A DNA stretch of 64,000 nucleotides from Bacteroidota bacterium (GCA_016718825.1 JADKCL010000022.1:93008-157007), one strand, 5' to 3'. Positions 8,426 to 18,173 are shown, counted from the stretch's first letter. Translations and numbers: made by a program. Notes: generated from the sequence alone by a model not told the origin.

Positions 8426-8961
8426 CCGGCAGAGATTTGGTCCATTTTCAACTTCGTTTTTTTCAGGTCATTGCCAGCTTTCAGGGCCACCATCAGCCAA
8501 ACGACAGCCGGCAATGCCAGTAATCCCACGATCATCAACGGCATTTTGAACAAGGCTGCGACGATGGGGAACACCACCAAAACGATCAAAAACATCCAAT
8601 TGGCTTTTACGGTGCGTTGCAGCAGCTTGAGTTTGAACGGAAGCAAAGCTTCCAGGACATTGTCGAGGTAGGCCGGCATGCCGGGCAAGAAATGGAATTT
8701 CCGCAAGGCGCGGTAAAATTCCCAGGCCTTGTCGACCGGTTCATAAGGATTGCCCTTGCGAGGGCCAGGCTGCTCCAATTCCACAAGAATGGCTTCCATT
8801 TGGGCGACATTGGCGACGACAAGGTCGAGTTCCGCCTCATCAACATTCGTGTATAGACGCTGCTTGCATTGCGCGCACGCAAACCGCAAGCTGTCTTGTG
8901 TGGCATGGCAGCTGCCGCAATCCACCCGAAATGATTTTTTCCTGCTTTTTGGGGATTTCAT
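8422..8961 (-). CDS. Membrane protein with N-terminal zinc ribbon
   Basis: A 179-residue protein. Near residues 16-40 are four cysteines in a zinc-ribbon arrangement (CGSCHATQ...FACAQCKQRL). Two hydrophobic helices near 120-165 suggest anchoring in the inner membrane. I recognise no family beyond this. It is the first gene of a two-gene operon with the small membrane protein that starts in an ATGA overlap, so the two probably act together. Confidence 0.7.
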   Translation of the reverse strand: MKSPKSRKKSFRVDCGSCHATQDSLRFACAQCKQRLYTNVDEAELDLVVANVAQMEAILVELEQPGPRKGNPYEPVDKAWEFYRALRKFHFLPGMPAYLDNVLEALLPFKLKLLQRTVKANWMFLIVLVVFPIVAALFKMPLMIVGLLALPAVVWLMVALKAGNDLKKTKLKMDQISAG

Positions 8962-9038
8962 GGTAATCTAAGCCTTGGCAAGATAGCAGCTTTTTAGAAG
9001 TCCACAGAAAAACCCTTGCAAGTGCCTGATTGTTTCAT

Positions 9039-10007
9039 TCAAGGGAGTTTTGCGAGCTGACTTGTAAGCCAATCGCTGAGGTTTCGTGCGCCTTGCATGT
9101 TCAGGTGGCTGTGATCCATGTGCAACTTAGCATTCCCGAAAACAGAGTCCGGCGGAATCCAAACAGGTCCGAATTCCTTGAAAAAAGCCATTTCTTGAGG
9201 CGCGTTTGTCGGTGTGCCGTATTCGGGGAGGTAGAGAAAGATGATTTCTGCGCCATTTTGCTTGCAAAGTTCGGCCACCTGACGGAAATAGTATTTGGTC
9301 GGTCGCGTTGCGGCATCGTAGATCCACCGCGCGATTCCTTGGGGAAGCTGGGGTTTCAAGGCGGTTTGCCTTTTTCCCTTCACCTTTGCCATCTCAATCG
9401 AATCAGCGACCATGTCATTGGCGACCACCATAAAACTGTGGAGGCTGTCATTGAGAAAGTCTTCGAATTTTCGTTCGATTCCCAGGAAATGCTCCCGTTG
9501 ATAGACCAGTCGGTTCCAGCCAAGTTGTGAGATGTCAGCCCAATAGTCGCTGTTGGCCCAAAGCGGGGCACCGAAAACGTCCGTTGAGGTTGCCATATAA
9601 GGAAAGTGAAAATGACTGTTTTTGGCCATCTCTGTGCTCACCTCCACAATCAGGTATTTTGGCTTTTTGTGTGCGAAGATATCCTTGGTAATCAGCCAAT
9701 GCAGATTTTCACCCAATCGACATACCCCGAAGTTGGCGATTTGCATGTCGCGGCCAAACTCCGTTTTGACCCGATGCTGCAACAACGAATCATTGACATC
9801 ACACATGGTTTTGGAAGTGCCCACAAAGGCAACATCCACCGGCATTTTGGACTCGTAAAGCCTCCGGTACATCCATCCGCCCGTGCGGCAATCCTTTTGG
9901 ATCATGTTGTAGGAATAGGCCTTTTCCGGTTCCGAAGCCAATAACCAAGTCAGCACCCCCAAAAATGGCAGCCCGAAAAGCAGGATATTTCGGATGAATT
10001 TGCGCAT
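9039..10007 (-). CDS. SGNH-like protein paired with MBOAT acyltransferase
   Basis: About 322 residues with an N-terminal membrane anchor (MRKFIRNILLFGLPFLGVLTWLL). The start at 10007 was chosen because its ATG overlaps the stop of the upstream MBOAT gene (TGATG). The FVGTSKTMCDV segment resembles block I of SGNH-fold proteins. The late DHSHLN piece could carry the Asp-His pair. AlgX/AlgJ-like proteins of this fold often accompany MBOAT enzymes and complete O-acetylation of exported polysaccharide. No paralogue specific to alginate is visible, so the substrate is unknown. Confidence 0.7.
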   Translation of the reverse strand: MRKFIRNILLFGLPFLGVLTWLLASEPEKAYSYNMIQKDCRTGGWMYRRLYESKMPVDVAFVGTSKTMCDVNDSLLQHRVKTEFGRDMQIANFGVCRLGENLHWLITKDIFAHKKPKYLIVEVSTEMAKNSHFHFPYMATSTDVFGAPLWANSDYWADISQLGWNRLVYQREHFLGIERKFEDFLNDSLHSFMVVANDMVADSIEMAKVKGKRQTALKPQLPQGIARWIYDAATRPTKYYFRQVAELCKQNGAEIIFLYLPEYGTPTNAPQEMAFFKEFGPVWIPPDSVFGNAKLHMDHSHLNMQGARNLSDWLTSQLAKLP

Positions 10008-11455
10008 CAAAACTGAAAATAGATAAACTGTTGCGGGGTGCCGTAGGCACCCAAAACCAGCAGCCAGACAATCAATCCGTAATAAAAGCTCCAACGAATG
10101 AATTTCGGCATGCGCGCGAACCGGTCATCGATTCGGGTGAAGTCAAAAAGGGCATCCGTGACAAACAGAAAGCCAATCAGCAAGGAAAAATAAAACATCA
10201 CCCAGCCCACAGGCCAAACCGTTGAAAGGTCTGCGGTGATACCTTCAAACATTAAATTCGAAGGGAAATTCAAATTCCCGAGCCCCTGAAACATGCGCTT
10301 CAAAGTCGGCAAATCGCCTGCCCGGAAAAAAATATAGCTCCCGAATGCAATGAAAATCGCGATCGGTTGCATGACCATCCGGGGAAAGCGTTCCGGAAGT
10401 TTGAACCAACGTTCGATGGTAAACCAGATTCCGTGGACCGCTCCCCAGAGTACATAAGTGATGGACGCACCATGCCAGAGCCCCGAAAGCAGGAACACAG
10501 CCATCACATTGGCCATTTGCCGCGCCTGACCTTTGCGGTTGCCCCCCAAAGAGACGTAGAGATAATCCCTGAACCAAGATGTCAGGGAAATATGCCAGCG
10601 CTGCCAGAAATCCTGCAGGCTACGCGCAAAATAGGGTCTTTTGAAATTGTGATTCAGTTCAAATCCCAGCAACCTCGCGCATCCCATGGCGATGTCGCTG
10701 TAACCGCTGAAGTCACAATACAGCTGAATTCCGAAGAAAAACACTGCCAAAGCCACGTCCAAGGCACCCACGGGGACCGTGCTGCCAAAAACGAAGTTGA
10801 CATAGGGCGCCAAGGCGTCGGCGATCACGATTTTTTTGAATATTCCCCAGAGAATCAGCCGCAGCCCCACCACAGCCCACGGATAGTCAAACCTCCGCGG
10901 TGCCAACATTTGCGGCAAGAGATGCGAAGCCCGCTCAATCGGGCCGGCTACCAAGGGCGGAAAAAAGCTCACAAACGCAAAAAAGGCAATGGGATCGCGC
11001 GTGGGCACGAGTTTGAGTCGATAAACGTCGATGGTATAACTCAGCGTCTGAAAAGTATAGAAGCTGATGCCCACGGGCAACAGGATTTTCAGCGTAGGCA
11101 TGTCGGCATTGAATCCGAGGGTAACCAGCAGATTTTCGAGCCCTTCCGCAAAAAAGTCGAAGTATTTGAAGGTGCCCAGCATGCCCAAGTTCATCAAAAG
11201 GCTTACCATCAGCACCCATTGCCGCTTTCGCTTGCCTTCGGTTTTACCTAGTTTCACCCCTACCCAATAGTCGACGGCAGTTGCTGTAAACAGTAACAGC
11301 AAAAAACGCCAATCCCACCAGCCGTAGAAGAAGTAGCCGCTCAGAATCAGGAAAACATTCTGTGCACGAAGCCCGCTTTTCCATTTGCCCATCCACCAGT
11401 AAAGCCCAAAGACCACCGGCAGAAACAAGGCAAAAACAAGCGAGTTGAAGAGCAT
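10007..11455 (-). CDS. MBOAT family O-acyltransferase (AlgI/DltB-like)
   Basis: This 482-residue membrane protein has about ten or more hydrophobic helices and the MBOAT signature. The conserved pieces include PLVAGPIERASHLLPQ, LYCDFSGYSDIA, the RWHISLTSWFRDYLY segment and the active-site LSGLWHGAS histidine. It moves an acyl group, usually acetyl, across the inner membrane to a partner enzyme. The partner is probably the SGNH-like protein whose ATG overlaps this stop codon. The target may be a cell-surface polysaccharide; a glycosyltransferase gene is divergently transcribed just upstream. Confidence 0.92.
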   Translation of the reverse strand: MLFNSLVFALFLPVVFGLYWWMGKWKSGLRAQNVFLILSGYFFYGWWDWRFLLLLFTATAVDYWVGVKLGKTEGKRKRQWVLMVSLLMNLGMLGTFKYFDFFAEGLENLLVTLGFNADMPTLKILLPVGISFYTFQTLSYTIDVYRLKLVPTRDPIAFFAFVSFFPPLVAGPIERASHLLPQMLAPRRFDYPWAVVGLRLILWGIFKKIVIADALAPYVNFVFGSTVPVGALDVALAVFFFGIQLYCDFSGYSDIAMGCARLLGFELNHNFKRPYFARSLQDFWQRWHISLTSWFRDYLYVSLGGNRKGQARQMANVMAVFLLSGLWHGASITYVLWGAVHGIWFTIERWFKLPERFPRMVMQPIAIFIAFGSYIFFRAGDLPTLKRMFQGLGNLNFPSNLMFEGITADLSTVWPVGWVMFYFSLLIGFLFVTDALFDFTRIDDRFARMPKFIRWSFYYGLIVWLLVLGAYGTPQQFIYFQF

Positions 11456-11565
11456 GGCCGAATTTAGCAGGGTTTGTTGAAATTACAGGCTTGGGCATGG
11501 ATTTGATGCGGACAAGCTGGGTGCAAGGTCTCTTCGACCTTCAAAATCCTTATCTTGCCGGCACG

Positions 11566-12771
11566 ATGCGCATCGCTGTCCTCTCCGATCCCAACAATTT
11601 CCATACCCAGAAATGGGTCAAGGCGCTCCAAAAGGCAGGTGCAGAGGTGGTCGTGATGAGTTTTGACCCTTCGAATGCGACCGAATTTGAAGCGATTCAG
11701 TTGAAACCGCCGGTCGGGCGGGGCAAGGGCTACAGCTACTTGGATTACCTGCGCGGCGGCAATGTGCTCGCAATGGCGCTCAAGGAACATCGCATTGATG
11801 TATTGAATCCGCTGAATGTGACCCCGTTTGGGGTTTGGGCGATGCAATCAGCGTTCCATCCTGTTGTTGCCTGCGCCTTTGGGGCAGACATCCTCGAGTA
11901 TCCGCCTGACTATCATCGATCCAACGCAGCACAAGGACGAAGCTGGGATGCACTTACCCACAAAAGCACGCGCATTGAAAGGTGGAAATCGAGGCTCAAA
12001 TACCGCTTCTACCGCAAGAAGGTAGCCCAAGCACTTCAAAACGCTGATTGGGTGACCGGCGACAACCAATATTTGGTGGATTGCATGGCCGAATGGTTTG
12101 CCGTTCCCCGCACAAAAATGGAGGTGTTGCGCTGGGGGGTGGAACCGGAATTGTTTGAAGTGAGCGAAGCGGAACTGCAAAAAACGCGCGCGTTGTTCAG
12201 TATTCAGCCGCTTCAAAAGGTCGTTTTGAGTCCACGAGGCCTGAAACCGATTTACCAAGCAGATATTATTCTGGAGAGTTTTGCAAGATTGTTGGAGCAG
12301 GGACATCAAGACACCGTTTTTATCATGCTCGGTGCGGGATATGCGGTCTCGCCAGAAGTAAGCATTCGCGCAGAAAAACTGGCTAAATCCTATCCCAATT
12401 TCAGGTATGTCAAGACTGCCCTTCCGCGGGAAACGATGCATGCTTTGTGGCGACTTACTGACGTTTTTGTCTCTGCACCTGTCTATGACGGCTACTCGGC
12501 GGCCTTGGCTGAAGGTCGATATGTCGGCGCTATTCCCGTCGTCAACGACATTCCAGCGCACCGCGAATTGATTTTACACGGGCAGAATGGTTGGATTTGT
12601 CATCCATTTACGGCCGACAAACTTCACCATGATCTTGAACATTTGCTTCAACATACGGCAGAATTCCATTCAACCTTCGCACAGACAAACCGGGAATGGA
12701 TCTTGCAACACTCCCTCATGGAAACCAATGCCAGACGATTTCTTGAAATCGTTTCCCTGCGTTGCTTATGA
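11566..12771 (+). CDS. Glycosyltransferase family 4 protein
   Basis: About 401 residues from MRIAVLSDPNNFHTQKW. It has the two Rossmann-like halves of GT-B enzymes. The C-terminal GT4 part includes VLSPRGLKPIYQ, the FIMLGAG segment and VFVSAPVYDGYSAALAEGRYVGAIPV with the E-x7-type donor-binding region. It transfers a sugar from a nucleotide donor in cytoplasmic glycan synthesis. The start at 11566 was preferred to 11491 because the family begins here and a TATCTTGC box (one mismatch to TAnnTTTG) sits 7 bp upstream. It is divergent from the MBOAT gene, which suggests a shared polysaccharide pathway. Confidence 0.88.
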   Translation: MRIAVLSDPNNFHTQKWVKALQKAGAEVVVMSFDPSNATEFEAIQLKPPVGRGKGYSYLDYLRGGNVLAMALKEHRIDVLNPLNVTPFGVWAMQSAFHPVVACAFGADILEYPPDYHRSNAAQGRSWDALTHKSTRIERWKSRLKYRFYRKKVAQALQNADWVTGDNQYLVDCMAEWFAVPRTKMEVLRWGVEPELFEVSEAELQKTRALFSIQPLQKVVLSPRGLKPIYQADIILESFARLLEQGHQDTVFIMLGAGYAVSPEVSIRAEKLAKSYPNFRYVKTALPRETMHALWRLTDVFVSAPVYDGYSAALAEGRYVGAIPVVNDIPAHRELILHGQNGWICHPFTADKLHHDLEHLLQHTAEFHSTFAQTNREWILQHSLMETNARRFLEIVSLRCL

Positions 12772-12961
12772 TTGTTCGCAGCCAACCAGGGTTACTTAAC
12801 ATTTCGTAGGCTTGCCGTTAGTATTACTGACGATTTGTTGAATATTATTTTTTCTCCATTCAATACTTATTCCTAAATTGCTTTCCAATCAATCAGTCAG
12901 TGTCTGGGGTACGACTCCGCGTAGGAACGCTTGTATAGGGGTATTTAGAAATTTTCAGCGC

Positions 12962-13246
12962 ATGAAACGATTTGGGCTTCCGATGCTATTGTCGGCTGGC
13001 TATGCCAGTCTTCTTTTTTTCATTTTTTCATCTGACTTCAGCAAGGAGCACTCCTTCTTGCTCGCACCAAAAGGAAAGGGTGTCACTGCCAAACAAGCAG
13101 AAAGGCCGACCCGTGATTTTGAAACTTCGCTTTCCGCGCGGATTGCGACCCTTCAGCTGAACCAAGACAATGCCCCTTCAACACCTGAGGCGAGCTCCAA
13201 CCCTGACCACCAATCCCCCGAAAGCGCTTCTGCCCCTCAGCACTAA
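12962..13246 (+). CDS. Small hypothetical membrane-anchored protein
   Basis: About 94 residues from MKRFGLPMLLS. One hydrophobic helix (about 5-25) is followed by a polar tail rich in Ser, Pro, Glu and Gln. I recognise no family. The start at 12962 begins the hydrophobic helix; an upstream in-frame start at 12878 would add an unlikely leader. It is followed by a bidirectional terminator shared with the TonB receptor gene. It could be a short envelope protein or a chance reading frame. Confidence 0.4.
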   Translation: MKRFGLPMLLSAGYASLLFFIFSSDFSKEHSFLLAPKGKGVTAKQAERPTRDFETSLSARIATLQLNQDNAPSTPEASSNPDHQSPESASAPQH

Positions 13247-13250
13247 AATC

Positions 13251-13278
13251 GAAAGGCAGAACTTTCGTCCTGCCTTTC
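13251..13278. terminator. Bidirectional intrinsic terminator
   Basis: A perfect 9-bp stem (GAAAGGCAG / CTGCCTTTC) with a 10-nt loop, placed between convergent genes. It serves the small plus-strand gene and the minus-strand TonB receptor. Confidence 0.6.
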
Positions 13279-13305
13279 CAATATTCCACAACTCCCGACT
13301 TTCTT

Positions 13306-15702
13306 TTACAAATCAATCACGACGCCGATCGAAGGCAACAGCGTTCCCAAAGTATTTGGAATTTCACGCAATTGGTAACGTCCCGGATCATTCGGATCCA
13401 AAACCGGCGCTCCATTCGCATCGCGTACCACATCCAAACGAGGTTGCCCCTCACTTTGGAAATTGTACGCATTCTGCAAATCCAGATAGAGGTTGAGCGA
13501 CCATTTCTGGAAAAACCACTTTTTGTCGAGCCTCACATCCATACTATGGCTCGCGGCCAGACGACTGGAATTCAGACGGCTATAATCTGGAATCCCTTGT
13601 CCGACGATGTCCCAGACGGCAACTTGCGAGCTACGGTCCAAGTCATACGGCGTATAAGGTGTACCACCATAATAGCGCCAGCGCACACCCAATTCCCAAT
13701 TGCGCTTGAATTTCTTGCCGAGAACCGAAGTCAAAATCACCCGGTTGTCCCATGAACTCGGTTTGAAGGTGCCTGAACTGTCCGTGAATTCCGAGCGCAC
13801 GTATGTGAAGGACACGATTCCAAAGAATCCCTTGTAAATCTTCTGCTGTGCACTCAACTCAACGCCATAACTGCGGCCATCGCTCGTGGAGGTAACCGGT
13901 GCAGCGCCGACGACACCAAAGTTTCCGCCTTGATTGGCCACAGAAATCTGCTCATCCAACAAAAACGGATAGTTGGTATAGCGCTTGTAGAAGCCCTCGG
14001 TCGTGAACCGCGTATTGAATTTGGTATTGTATTCAAATCCAGCCACAATGTGCTTGGAACTGATGTAGCTCAATCCGTTGTCGCGATTGACAAGGTTCCC
14101 TGCCGCGTCGCGGTAGCCCATCGAGGTGTAGGCAGGAAGCTGACGGTAGATGCCGGTATTGAAATTGAAGCTGAAACGCGGCTTGATGATATAACTGAGC
14201 GAGAACCTTGGCGAAAATTGCTCGAATGGATTCGCCATTTCTTTGGAATAGCTGCTTCCGTCTACACGTACCCCTACGGCCATCACCAACCGGTCACTGA
14301 TGAAACTGCGGCTCAAATTCCCGAAGGCACTATACTTGTGCAAATTCAAGGAAGTGTTGTATTGAATCGTGTCCAAGCCAAATGGCGTCGAAATGCGGTT
14401 GTAGGTATCGTTGAGGTAACGCGCAAATTCATAGTTCAAGCCATAAACCACCTTGAAGCCGCCCTTGCGCACGTTGTGCTCGATACGGAGCTTGTTCTCA
14501 ATCTCCTGCGAGACGTAGTCCAAAATTTTGTTGGCTTCTGTGGACTCATCGTTGTTCTGGTACTTGATATTCTTGTTGTTGAGCATGTTACGGCTCGCAA
14601 CAACGGTCAAGTAGCTATTTTCAAAAAAGTGCTTGAAGTTGGCGCCGACGGTGTAGTTCCATTGCGTGTTGACCGGCAGATATCCCAGAATATACTTCTG
14701 CTCGTCGGTCGAATCGGCTTCCAAGTTCAAGGCAAAGTTGTCAATCGCGCCCAAACCGATCACGGTCAGTTCATTTTTCTCGTCAAACTTGGTGCGGGTC
14801 TTGAATTGGAAGTCGTTGTAATTGGGGAGGAATGGCAGTCCCAATGTTTTGAAAAGCCATCCGAGGTAAGAGCGCCGTCCGGAGGCCAAGAAAGTGGTTT
14901 TTTTGCCAATCGGTCCTTCCACGGTCAAACCGAGGTCGCTGCTGCCGACGGTGGCATTAAATCCCAGACGGTCTTCGCGGCCGGTTTTTTGCTTGATGTC
15001 CATCACCGAACTCAAGGCATTGCCTCGGCTGCTGGGGAAGGCGCTGGTGTAAAAATCAACCTCGCGGATGAAATTGACATTGATCAGGCCTGTCGGGCCA
15101 CCGCTTGCGCCCTGCGTAGAAAAGTGGTTGATATTCGGAACCTCGATGCCATCAATATAAAAGCGGTTTTCATTGGGGGAACCCCCGCGGATGATGATAT
15201 CGTTACGAAAAGCCACCGTGCCGGCGACGCCGGGCAAGGACTGAATCATTCGGGAAATGTCACGGTTGCCACCTGGGCTTCGTGCGATTTCGTTGACCCC
15301 GATCGTACGGAGCGACAAAGGACTCTCTTCCGTCTTGTTGAAGGCAGAGGTGGTAATGACAACCGTATCGACCGTCGCACCATCCTCTTTCAAGGCAATC
15401 TCCAACTCCACAGGCTTCGAATTGGTCACTTCCAATTCCGGAATCACCTGTGTGGCAAAACCGGTGTAGGTCACCTCGACATTGTACAAACCCGGCGGAA
15501 TGCCCTTGATTTCGAAGCGACCAAGGGAGTCGGTGTAGGTACCAAACGGTTGCTGCTGAACCTTTACCGTTGCGAAATCCAAGGGTTCATTGTTGATCGA
15601 ATTGTAGACCCGACCCTTGATAATGCCATTTTGCGCCATTGCCAAGCCAAACGGCATGGCCAACAGCATGAGAAGCAGTAATTTCTTAAACATGGAGAAC
15701 AC
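13306..15702 (-). CDS. TonB-dependent outer-membrane receptor with carboxypeptidase-regulatory-like domain
   Basis: A 798-residue protein with signal peptide (about 1-23, ending GLAMAQ). Residues 25-110 are a carboxypeptidase-regulatory-like Ig fold (IIKGRVYNSINNEPLDFATV). Next is a TonB plug (about 125-235) with the RGGSPNENRFYIDGIEVPN segment, then a 22-strand-type barrel to the C-terminus. It imports an unknown ligand across the outer membrane using TonB energy. No SusD partner is adjacent, so it is not a classical polysaccharide utilisation pair. A perfect 15-bp inverted repeat lies 39-78 bp upstream of its start and may control it. Confidence 0.92.
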   Translation of the reverse strand: MFSMFKKLLLLMLLAMPFGLAMAQNGIIKGRVYNSINNEPLDFATVKVQQQPFGTYTDSLGRFEIKGIPPGLYNVEVTYTGFATQVIPELEVTNSKPVELEIALKEDGATVDTVVITTSAFNKTEESPLSLRTIGVNEIARSPGGNRDISRMIQSLPGVAGTVAFRNDIIIRGGSPNENRFYIDGIEVPNINHFSTQGASGGPTGLINVNFIREVDFYTSAFPSSRGNALSSVMDIKQKTGREDRLGFNATVGSSDLGLTVEGPIGKKTTFLASGRRSYLGWLFKTLGLPFLPNYNDFQFKTRTKFDEKNELTVIGLGAIDNFALNLEADSTDEQKYILGYLPVNTQWNYTVGANFKHFFENSYLTVVASRNMLNNKNIKYQNNDESTEANKILDYVSQEIENKLRIEHNVRKGGFKVVYGLNYEFARYLNDTYNRISTPFGLDTIQYNTSLNLHKYSAFGNLSRSFISDRLVMAVGVRVDGSSYSKEMANPFEQFSPRFSLSYIIKPRFSFNFNTGIYRQLPAYTSMGYRDAAGNLVNRDNGLSYISSKHIVAGFEYNTKFNTRFTTEGFYKRYTNYPFLLDEQISVANQGGNFGVVGAAPVTSTSDGRSYGVELSAQQKIYKGFFGIVSFTYVRSEFTDSSGTFKPSSWDNRVILTSVLGKKFKRNWELGVRWRYYGGTPYTPYDLDRSSQVAVWDIVGQGIPDYSRLNSSRLAASHSMDVRLDKKWFFQKWSLNLYLDLQNAYNFQSEGQPRLDVVRDANGAPVLDPNDPGRYQLREIPNTLGTLLPSIGVVIDL

Positions 15703-15740
15703 TTTTCATTGTAGTCTATAAAGGCAAACCGCTGCGCGGC

Positions 15741-15780
15741 AAAATTGTTTAAGATAGGTCAACAAATCTTAAACAATTTT
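15741..15780. promoter_or_regulatory. Perfect 15-bp inverted repeat, candidate MerR operator
   Basis: The arms AAAATTGTTTAAGAT (15741-15755) and ATCTTAAACAATTTT (15766-15780) are perfect inverted repeats around a 10-nt spacer. The core half-sites TGTTTA and TAAACA are 18 bp apart. The same spacing occurs upstream of the MerR gene at 19978-20011. It sits between the divergent TonB receptor and aroB and could act on either. Confidence 0.6.
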
Positions 15781-15818
15781 CCAATTTCCAACGGACGTTC
15801 ATCGGAATGAAAGATTCT

Positions 15819-15826
15819 TAATTTTG
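15819..15826 (+). promoter_or_regulatory. Bacteroidota -7 box before aroB
   Basis: TAATTTTG fits TAnnTTTG exactly. It ends 4 bp before the ATG at 15831, which would give a leaderless or nearly leaderless message unless aroB starts at 15846. No clear -33 TTTG is visible. Confidence 0.4.
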
Positions 15827-15830
15827 ACCC

Positions 15831-16919
15831 ATGCAGCAAGAGCGAATGTCAACGGCGGGTGGTTTGAGCGAGGTCTTCCTGGGAATGGATGCACTCATTC
15901 GATTTTGTGCCGAGATCAGCGATGCAAAATTCAAGATCTTAATGCTGACCGACACCAACACGGCCGAGTTGTGCAGGCCATTGGTGCGCGACCTTCTTCC
16001 CCCACATTTCCACCTTTCCATCGCCGAAGGCGAAGCCTCCAAGACCTTGTCGCAATGTGAGAAAATCTGGGAAAAACTGACTTCCAATGCCTTCGAACGC
16101 GGCGACATGATCATCAACCTGGGAGGTGGCATGATTTGCGACCTCGGCGGATTTGCGGCAAGCTGCTACAAACGCGGAATCGCCTTTGTGCATATTCCCA
16201 CCACGCTGCTTGCCATGGCTGATGCAGCCATTGGCGGCAAGACCGGGATCGATTTCCACGGCTTCAAAAACCAAATCGGCAGTTTTCAGCAACCCAAAGC
16301 GGTGGTGATCCACCCCGAATTCCTTGAAACCTTGCCGGATTTGCAATTGCGCGCCGGCTATGCCGAGGTGCTCAAGCACTACCTCATTCACGATGCCGAC
16401 GCGTGGAAAACAGCAGTTGAACTGCAAGGCTTGCCCTCAAATTGGGACGAAACCATTGCCAAAGCTGTCAAAATCAAGTTGTTTTTCACCGAATCTGATC
16501 CGACGGAAAAAGGCATTCGCAAGGCGCTTAATTTTGGACACACCATCGGCCATGCCGTGGAAAGCCACTTTTTGCAGGAATTTGCAGGTGATCCGCTCTT
16601 GCATGGCGAAGCCGTGGCAGTCGGCATGGCCTGCGAAGCTTGGATCTCGCACCAACGTAATCTGATTTCTGCGAAGGAATTGTCAGAAATCGTGCAGACA
16701 CTTGAAAATCTTTATGGGATCGTCCGCATTCCGCCGCAGATCATTCCCGACGTGAGCAAATGGTGCATCCAAGACAAGAAAAATGTCGGAGGCCGCATCA
16801 ACGCGACGTTGCTCAATGGTATCGGCAAATTTTTGATCGACCAATGGCTCTCCATCGACGAAATTGAAGCAAGTCTGCTCGCCTACCACCATCAATTTTC
16901 AAAGAAAGACCGACCATGA
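15831..16919 (+). CDS. aroB: 3-dehydroquinate synthase
   Basis: This 362-residue enzyme converts DAHP to 3-dehydroquinate in the shikimate pathway, in the cytoplasm with NAD and a metal ion. Family motifs are clear: GEASKTL (NAD region), LGGGMICDLGGFAAS, the IPTTLLAMADAAIGGKTG block, GYAEVLKH and NFGHTIGHAVE with the metal-binding histidines. The start could be Met6 (15846). It overlaps aroA by 4 bp (ATGA), so the two shikimate genes form an operon. Confidence 0.95.
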   Translation: MQQERMSTAGGLSEVFLGMDALIRFCAEISDAKFKILMLTDTNTAELCRPLVRDLLPPHFHLSIAEGEASKTLSQCEKIWEKLTSNAFERGDMIINLGGGMICDLGGFAASCYKRGIAFVHIPTTLLAMADAAIGGKTGIDFHGFKNQIGSFQQPKAVVIHPEFLETLPDLQLRAGYAEVLKHYLIHDADAWKTAVELQGLPSNWDETIAKAVKIKLFFTESDPTEKGIRKALNFGHTIGHAVESHFLQEFAGDPLLHGEAVAVGMACEAWISHQRNLISAKELSEIVQTLENLYGIVRIPPQIIPDVSKWCIQDKKNVGGRINATLLNGIGKFLIDQWLSIDEIEASLLAYHHQFSKKDRP

Positions 16920-18139
16920 CACTTCATCTCTCTTCTCCTGAAAACGCAAAGCTCGAAGGGGACATCATGCTGCCAGGTTCCAAATCCGAAAGCAACCGCG
17001 CGTTGATCTTGCAGGCGATTTCCAAAGGGTTGATTCAGGTGGAGGGCATTTCGGAGGCGAAAGACAGCCAAATTTTGCAGCAGCTTTTGCGGGAAAATCC
17101 GGAAACCATGGATGTAGGCCATGCCGGCACGGCGATGCGGTTTTTGACCGCCTACCTCGCATTCAGGCCCGAAGACAAGCTCCTCACGGGCAGCGCGCGC
17201 ATGCAGGAGCGCCCGATCGGGCCGCTTGTGAATGCGCTGCGCACGATGGGCGCCGAAATCGCCTACCTCGGTGAGAAAGGCTACCCTCCCCTGCTGATCT
17301 TTGGACGCAATGCGAAATTTGGCGAATCTGAAGTGGTCCTGCCCGGCAATGTCAGCAGCCAATTTGTCTCTGCCTTGCTCCTGATCGCCTATCAGCAGCC
17401 CGATGGCTTGCGCATTCGCCTTGTGGGCGAGGTGTTGTCGCGACCTTATATTGAGATGACCCTCGAACTGCTTTCGCGGTTTGGCATTCAGCATACTTGG
17501 GAGGGCGACACGATTCATGTGCCCAAACAACAGCTTCGTTCAGGCACATTCAAGGTCGAGGCAGACTGGAGCGCGGCGAGTTATTGGTTTTGTGTGACGG
17601 CCTTGGCAAAGTCTGCAAAAATCAATCTCCACGGCCTTAGAAGAGAATCTTTGCAAGGTGACAGCGTTGTTGCTGCCAAAATGGCCGACCTGGGCGTACA
17701 GACGAATTGGCAGAAGGATATTTTGCAGCTGACAGGTCACGGCCCCATCCGGCAGAATATTCATTGGGATTTCTCGGATTGCCCTGATCTGGCGCAAGGT
17801 ATGATCGTGGCTGCCGCAGCCTTGGGCGCCAAACCGACCTTCACCGGATTGCAGAGCCTCCGCATCAAGGAAACGGACCGCATCGCTGCCCTGCAGACCG
17901 AGTTGGCCAAGTTTGGCATTCAGCTGATGGAGGAAAACAACCGATGGTGGTTGGAGGGCCAATTTGTTTCGAAGGAGAATGTCATTTCAACTTATCAGGA
18001 CCACCGCATGGCCATGGCCTTTGCCCCGCTTGCGCTTTGCACGCCAAGCATCTCGATTGCCGAGGCAAACGTCGTCGAAAAAAGTTACCCAAGCTTTTGG
18101 ACGGATCTGCAAAAGGTAGGCTTGGCCGTCAGCGCATAA
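16916..18139 (+). CDS. aroA: 3-phosphoshikimate 1-carboxyvinyltransferase (EPSP synthase)
   Basis: A 407-residue enzyme joining phosphoenolpyruvate to shikimate-3-phosphate. It shows PGSKSESNRALIL near the N-terminus, the GHAGTAMRF motif (the family's NAGTA-type loop, here HAGTA), QERPIGPL, and the late LRIKETDRI and DHRMAMAFA motifs. It is translationally coupled to aroB by a 4-bp overlap. At 407 residues it is slightly shorter than typical forms, with no essential motif missing. An efficient terminator follows immediately. Confidence 0.94.
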   Translation: MTLHLSSPENAKLEGDIMLPGSKSESNRALILQAISKGLIQVEGISEAKDSQILQQLLRENPETMDVGHAGTAMRFLTAYLAFRPEDKLLTGSARMQERPIGPLVNALRTMGAEIAYLGEKGYPPLLIFGRNAKFGESEVVLPGNVSSQFVSALLLIAYQQPDGLRIRLVGEVLSRPYIEMTLELLSRFGIQHTWEGDTIHVPKQQLRSGTFKVEADWSAASYWFCVTALAKSAKINLHGLRRESLQGDSVVAAKMADLGVQTNWQKDILQLTGHGPIRQNIHWDFSDCPDLAQGMIVAAAALGAKPTFTGLQSLRIKETDRIAALQTELAKFGIQLMEENNRWWLEGQFVSKENVISTYQDHRMAMAFAPLALCTPSISIAEANVVEKSYPSFWTDLQKVGLAVSA

Positions 18140-18140
18140 A

Positions 18141-18173
18141 AAAAGCGGCAAGAACTGAATCCCTGCCGCTTTT
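18141..18173. terminator. Bidirectional terminator between aroA and sigma gene
   Basis: A perfect 10-bp stem (AAAAGCGGCA / TGCCGCTTTT) with a 13-nt loop, 2 bp after aroA. The A/T-rich ends let it stop both convergent units, aroBA and the ECF sigma gene. Confidence 0.75.

Noticed and set aside
10367..11251. 294-codon frame antisense to the MBOAT gene
   Set aside because: It is highly charged with no domain; MBOAT motifs on the other strand are clear.
13930..15681. 583-codon open frame antisense to the TonB receptor
   Set aside because: The opposite strand encodes a complete receptor with signal peptide, plug and barrel motifs; this frame has none.
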